From an uncultured beta proteobacterium (GTDB lineage: Bacteria; Pseudomonadota; Gammaproteobacteria; Burkholderiales; Rhodocyclaceae), in NCBI GenBank assembly GCA_903930395.1, contig CAIYYE010000153.1:1-9035 (forward strand): DNA of 9,035 bases, in the 5' to 3' direction. Both the position numbers and the translations under genes were made by a program. A model generated the notes under the pieces. It was not told where the DNA came from. It was given only the letters and a program-made list of their open reading frames with translations, and made no database searches. Shown piece after piece: positions 5,130 to 9,035 of this stretch (its first letter is position 1; the number at the start of each line of letters is the position of its first letter).

Positions 5130-7514
5130 ATGTGGAAACTTTCACTGCGCGCAAGATTGATCCTGGGGGCTGTGCTCATCCAGTGCGTGGTGCTGTCCCT
5201 CATCATCTATAACGCCAGCCGGATCACCCAGGAATTCCTCGAAGAACAACTCCAGATCCGCATAGAAACGATCCGGCCTTTGTTGAATTCGGCGATTGCC
5301 GGACCGGTTGTCCAGCACGATTACTCAACCCTCAAGGACATCCTGGACGAGCTTCGCGAATCGCATACGATCGAGTACATCCAGGTCATGGATGGGCTCG
5401 GTGTCGTCATTGGCAAGGCAGGGGACGTTCCGCTTGGCGAGCATGAAGAATTGAAAGGTCGCACCGGCCTCGGCAATGATGACCACATGGATACGGACAT
5501 GGTCTTGACCATCAGCGGCCTGACCGTCGGTAAGGTCAATTTCGCCATCTCCACTCATTTTTTTCAGGCTGCCCGCGAATCGCTGGCCCGGCAGAACGGC
5601 TTGATCGCCATGGCCGGGTTGCTCCTGGCCAGCATCCTGTTCGCCCTCTTCAGCTGGTGGATGACCCGCGATCTGCTGCGCCTGCGTCAGGCGGCTGAAC
5701 GGATAGGCAGCGGTGAATACGGCGTGGAAACGGGGATTGCCCCCGTCGAAAACGACGAAATTTCGCAATTGGCCCAGGCTATTGACGCCATGAGCTGGCA
5801 GATCAAGCTCAGTCACGAAGGCCTGTCCAGGGAAATCGAGGAGCGCAAGCGGACCGAATTGTTGCTGCGCGAAAACGAGCAGCATTTCCGGACGCTGGCC
5901 AATGGCGGATCGACGCTGATCTGGACCTCCGGACTCGACAAGCGCTGCAATTATTTCAACGAGCCATGGTTGCGTTTTACCGGGCGAACGCTTAACCAGG
6001 AATCAGGCAACGGCTGGACTGAGGGCGTTCATCCCGAGGATCTCGAACGATGCGTGCATATTTACGTTTCGGCATTTGAAGCCCGGCTGCCATTCAGCAT
6101 GGACTATCGGATACGTCATGCCAATGGCACTTATCACTGGATCAGGGATGACGGAAATCCGCGCTACGATGCCGATGGCCAGTTCATCGGGTTTATCGGC
6201 TTTTGCGTTGATATCACAGCGCAGAAGGAAACGGCGGCCGAACTCGAACAGCATCGCCATCATCTGGAAAGGCTGGTCGAAGAGCGTACTTCGGATCTGT
6301 TGATTGCCAAGGAGGCTGCCGAGGCGGCCAATCTGGCCAAGAGCACCTTCCTGGCCAACATGAGTCACGAGCTCCGGACACCGATGAATGCCATCATGGG
6401 CATGACGGATCTTGTCCTGAGGCGTATCACCGAACCCAAGCAGATCGATCAGCTGTGCAAGGTCAAGCAGGCCTCTGCCCACCTGCTTTCCGTGATCAAC
6501 GACATTCTTGATCTCTCGAAGATCGAGGCCGACAAACTGACGCTGGGAGAAGTGCGTTTCAATTTCGCCCAGGTTCTGGAAAGCCTGAGCATCATGATCG
6601 GGCAGCGCGCGGCGGAGAAAGGCCTGAAACTTTTCTTCGACCTGCCGGCTGAAATCGCCGGTATTCCTGTGGTTGGTGATCCTTTGCGCCTGGGCCAGGT
6701 TCTGCTCAATCTGGCCGGCAACGCGGTCAAATTCACGGAGCACGGTTCAGTTACTGTACGGATCAGGAAGGCAGAAGAAAGCAGCGACGAGATCGTTTTG
6801 TGCTGCGAGGTGCAGGATACCGGGATCGGCATTGCCGCCGAAAGCCAGAAACGTCTGTTCATTGCCTTTGAGCAAGCAGATCCCACGATGACGCGCAAAT
6901 ACGGAGGTACCGGGCTGGGTCTGGCCATCAGCAAGCGACTCGTCGAAATCATGGGGGGTAGCCTGGGCATCGAGAGCGCGCCGGGTCAGGGCAGTACCTT
7001 CTGGTTTTTCGTGCCGATGAAAAAAGCCAGGGATGCTGCCCCCGCAGCGCTTCCGCTTGCCGGGCAGACTACCGAGAGGCTGCTCAAGACCATCCATGCC
7101 GGGGCACGTATCCTCCTCGCCGAGGATGAGCCAATCAACCAGGAGGTCTCGAGCAACCTGCTGGAAGATGTCGGGCTCACTGTCGATCTGGCTGAAGATG
7201 GCGCGGTTGCCGTAGCCATGGCACAACGGAGCCACTACGACCTGATCCTGATGGACATGCAAATGCCGCAGATGAACGGTCTGGAGGCGACGCGGGTCAT
7301 ACGGGCCTTGCCTGGTTACGCCGATACGCCGATCCTGGCGATGACAGCCAACGCGTTTGTGGAAGACAAGGAGCGCTGTCTGGCGGCAGGGATGAACGAT
7401 TTCATTACCAAACCGGTCGATCCCGATCGCTTCTTTGAAACCATTTTAAGGTGGTTCCAGCGCGACACCACAGGCTCTGGCATTCAATCCCGGCGGCCTG
7501 AACAAGAAGCTTGA
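5130..7514 (+). CDS. Membrane-bound hybrid sensor histidine kinase (HAMP-PAS-HisKA-HATPase-REC)
   Basis: A 794-residue hybrid kinase. A first membrane helix lies at about residues 8-28, a periplasmic sensor region at 29-156, and a second helix at 157-178 (GLIAMAGLLLASILFALFSWW). Then come HAMP (about 178-232), PAS with PAC (about 248-367), and a coiled coil. The HisKA domain carries the phosphorylated H413 (FLANMSHELRTPMN). The ATPase domain has its N box near N531 (NLAGNAVKF), G1 DTGIGI at 563-568 and G2 GGTGLGL near 592-598. The C-terminal receiver keeps E665/D666, phospho-acceptor D709 (LMDMQMPQMNG) and K761 (ITKPVD). All catalytic residues are intact. There is no Hpt domain, and no response regulator gene nearby, so the output must go through proteins encoded elsewhere. 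The gene follows the binding protein gene by 20 bases and surely shares its transcript; the two are likely one sensory unit. The signal is unknown. Confidence 0.93.
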   Translation: MWKLSLRARLILGAVLIQCVVLSLIIYNASRITQEFLEEQLQIRIETIRPLLNSAIAGPVVQHDYSTLKDILDELRESHTIEYIQVMDGLGVVIGKAGDVPLGEHEELKGRTGLGNDDHMDTDMVLTISGLTVGKVNFAISTHFFQAARESLARQNGLIAMAGLLLASILFALFSWWMTRDLLRLRQAAERIGSGEYGVETGIAPVENDEISQLAQAIDAMSWQIKLSHEGLSREIEERKRTELLLRENEQHFRTLANGGSTLIWTSGLDKRCNYFNEPWLRFTGRTLNQESGNGWTEGVHPEDLERCVHIYVSAFEARLPFSMDYRIRHANGTYHWIRDDGNPRYDADGQFIGFIGFCVDITAQKETAAELEQHRHHLERLVEERTSDLLIAKEAAEAANLAKSTFLANMSHELRTPMNAIMGMTDLVLRRITEPKQIDQLCKVKQASAHLLSVINDILDLSKIEADKLTLGEVRFNFAQVLESLSIMIGQRAAEKGLKLFFDLPAEIAGIPVVGDPLRLGQVLLNLAGNAVKFTEHGSVTVRIRKAEESSDEIVLCCEVQDTGIGIAAESQKRLFIAFEQADPTMTRKYGGTGLGLAISKRLVEIMGGSLGIESAPGQGSTFWFFVPMKKARDAAPAALPLAGQTTERLLKTIHAGARILLAEDEPINQEVSSNLLEDVGLTVDLAEDGAVAVAMAQRSHYDLILMDMQMPQMNGLEATRVIRALPGYADTPILAMTANAFVEDKERCLAAGMNDFITKPVDPDRFFETILRWFQRDTTGSGIQSRRPEQEA

Positions 7515-7564
7515 ATCGCCTCTTGTCGTTGATGGCTCGCCGGTAATCCTGTCTCAGGCGTCGC

Positions 7565-7903
7565 TTACTCCAGCGCCAGAATCCACTGCACGGCGGCCTT
7601 CAGGTCGTCGTCGCTGATCTTGTCGGCCGGATGGGGAATCATCGGGATCTGGCCCCAGACGCCGGTGCCGCCGTGGCGGACTTTCTCGAAAAGGACGCCA
7701 GGTGCCTTGGCGTCGCCCTTGTATTTTGCGGCGACATCCTTGTAGGGCGGGCCGACGCGTTTCTGGTCGACGGCGTGGCAGGCGACACAGCGGGCTTTCT
7801 TGACGATGGCTTCACCATCGGCGGCATAGGCCGGCGTGACGCCGGCGAAGGTGGCGGCTGCGAGCAGGGGCAGCAGCAGGGTAGTGTGCAGTTGCTTGTT
7901 CAT
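7565..7903 (-). CDS. Small class I cytochrome c (c551/c552 type)
   Basis: A 112-residue protein. A signal peptide covers about residues 1-27 (cut after AYA). The mature part of about 85 residues is the size of c551/c552-type monohaem cytochromes. The haem site is C39-V-A-C42-H43, followed by KRVGPPYKDVAAKY. The axial methionine is M88 in GVWGQIPMIPHP, a motif typical of this class. I chose the ATG at 7903-7901; AAGGAAA lies upstream at a suitable distance, and a longer in-frame start at 7954 would fall inside the preceding gene. It is the last gene of the minus-strand group, 17 bases after the DUF779 gene, and ends facing the hybrid kinase gene with a 50-base gap. It could serve as an electron carrier to a terminal oxidase or another reductase; the specific partner is unknown. 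Confidence 0.9.
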   Translation of the reverse strand: MNKQLHTTLLLPLLAAATFAGVTPAYAADGEAIVKKARCVACHAVDQKRVGPPYKDVAAKYKGDAKAPGVLFEKVRHGGTGVWGQIPMIPHPADKISDDDLKAAVQWILALE

Positions 7904-7920
7904 GAGAGTATTTCCTTGGA

Positions 7921-8292
7921 TTAAACGAGGCCAGCGGCCTGCAGTTCGGCCCATTCGGCGTCGGTAAACAAGCGCGAACGCGTGTGGAAAGCCTTGCCGG
8001 TATTGCCTTCGAGCGAGAAGGTGCCGCCCGATCCCTCGATCACATCGATGATCAGTTGCGTGTGCTTCCAGTACTCGTATTGCGAGGCGCTGATATAGAA
8101 CGGCACGCCGCCGATGTCGCCCAGATGGACATCGTAGGGGCCGATGGTGAGGTCGGTGGGCAGGTAGCAGTTGGCAGCGCTGTTGTCGCAGCAGCCGCCG
8201 GACTGGTGGAACATCAGTTCCGGCCCGTATTGCTGTTTCAGGAGCGCGATCAGTTCAAGCGTTGCCGGCGTACAAATGACACGGTCGACCAT
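7921..8292 (-). CDS. DUF779 family protein
   Basis: A 123-residue soluble protein without signal peptide or membrane segment. I recognise it as DUF779, a family of unknown function repeatedly found next to aldehyde dehydrogenase genes, as here. Visible marks are FHQSGGCCDNSAANC, with H29, C34, C35 and C42 close together, then GPYDVHLGDIGGVPFYIS and a histidine-containing QYEYWKHTQLIIDV. The Cys/His cluster could bind a metal or act in redox chemistry (inference). The ATG at 8292-8290 is preceded by GGGAG with good spacing. A strong intrinsic terminator ends only 23 bases upstream of the start codon, which should limit read-through from the aldehyde dehydrogenase gene. The downstream cytochrome c gene begins 17 bases after its stop. 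Confidence 0.85.
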   Translation of the reverse strand: MVDRVICTPATLELIALLKQQYGPELMFHQSGGCCDNSAANCYLPTDLTIGPYDVHLGDIGGVPFYISASQYEYWKHTQLIIDVIEGSGGTFSLEGNTGKAFHTRSRLFTDAEWAELQAAGLV

Positions 8293-8315
8293 GAGATTCT
8301 CCCAAAAGCGAATTT

Positions 8316-8342
8316 AAAAAAGGGGGGCGGTTGCCCGCCCCC
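8316..8342 (-). terminator. Intrinsic terminator after the aldehyde dehydrogenase gene
   Basis: On the minus strand, GGGGGCGG pairs perfectly with CCGCCCCC around a GCAA loop (stem arms 8342-8335 and 8330-8323). A C and six Ts follow (8322-8316). An 8-bp GC-rich stem, a stable GNRA loop and a T-run make a classic Rho-independent terminator. It lies about 48 bases after the aldehyde dehydrogenase stop and 23 bases before the DUF779 start. Confidence 0.9.
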
Positions 8343-8390
8343 AAGAGTTGCCCGCAAAACCAAATGCGGCCAGTGGAGGAGATACTCGGT

Positions 8391-9035
<645 letters not shown>

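Noticed and set aside
4453..5154. Minus-strand open frame opposite the PhnD-like gene
   Set aside because: No ribosome site or domain signs; it overlaps a well-supported gene.
6003..6743. Minus-strand open frame opposite the PAS/HisKA part of the kinase gene
   Set aside because: The kinase frame is continuous with intact catalytic motifs; the antisense frame is a shadow.
7515..7564. Bidirectional terminator between the convergent kinase and cytochrome c genes
   Set aside because: Only a 5-bp CGCCT/AGGCG pairing with a long loop and no T-run on either strand was found.

Overview
The window looks like chromosomal DNA from a GC-rich, respiratory proteobacterium. A betaproteobacterium of the Rhodocyclales type (Azoarcus/Thauera/Dechloromonas-like) is my best guess. 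That guess rests on gene content and codon style only; there is no rRNA or other taxonomic marker. The theme is the periplasmic oxidation of alcohols by PQQ (quinoprotein) dehydrogenases and the disposal of the resulting aldehydes.

Layout, left to right. (1) 1-955, minus strand: N-terminal 318 residues of an AcoR-type sigma-54-dependent activator (GAF then PAS region), cut by the left edge before its AAA+ and DNA-binding domains. (2) 956-1219: a divergent control region with a textbook -24/-12 sigma-54 promoter (1156-1171) facing right and a 7+7 bp dyad (1033-1053) at about -140, a plausible activator site. (3) 1220-3963, plus strand: a tightly packed four-gene operon of quinoprotein accessory functions. 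It encodes a PedF-type cytochrome c-550, a quinoprotein-associated periplasmic solute-binding protein, a seven-bladed YVTN beta-propeller protein and a cytochrome b561. The genes overlap or nearly touch. No PQQ dehydrogenase and no PQQ synthesis gene lies in the window. (4) 3964-4272: a 309-base gap with two small dyads near its left end and an AT-rich right end. (5) 4273-7514, plus strand: a PhnD-like periplasmic binding protein followed 20 bases later by a membrane-bound hybrid histidine kinase with HAMP, PAS, HisKA, HATPase and receiver domains. This looks like a two-gene sensory unit without its own permease, Hpt protein or DNA-binding response regulator here. (6) 7565-9035, minus strand, convergent with the kinase gene: the C-terminal 214 residues of an ExaC/AcoD-type aldehyde dehydrogenase, a strong intrinsic terminator, a DUF779 protein and a small c551-type cytochrome c.

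Proposed joint working (inference): the sigma-54 activator senses a substrate or product and switches on the accessory operon. Electrons from a quinoprotein dehydrogenase encoded elsewhere would pass to cytochrome c-550, with cytochrome b561 as a possible membrane partner. The cytoplasmic aldehyde dehydrogenase would oxidise the aldehyde to acid. The binding protein/kinase pair may provide a second sensory input, but its ligand and output are unknown. No mobile elements, tRNA, rRNA or CRISPR arrays were seen.
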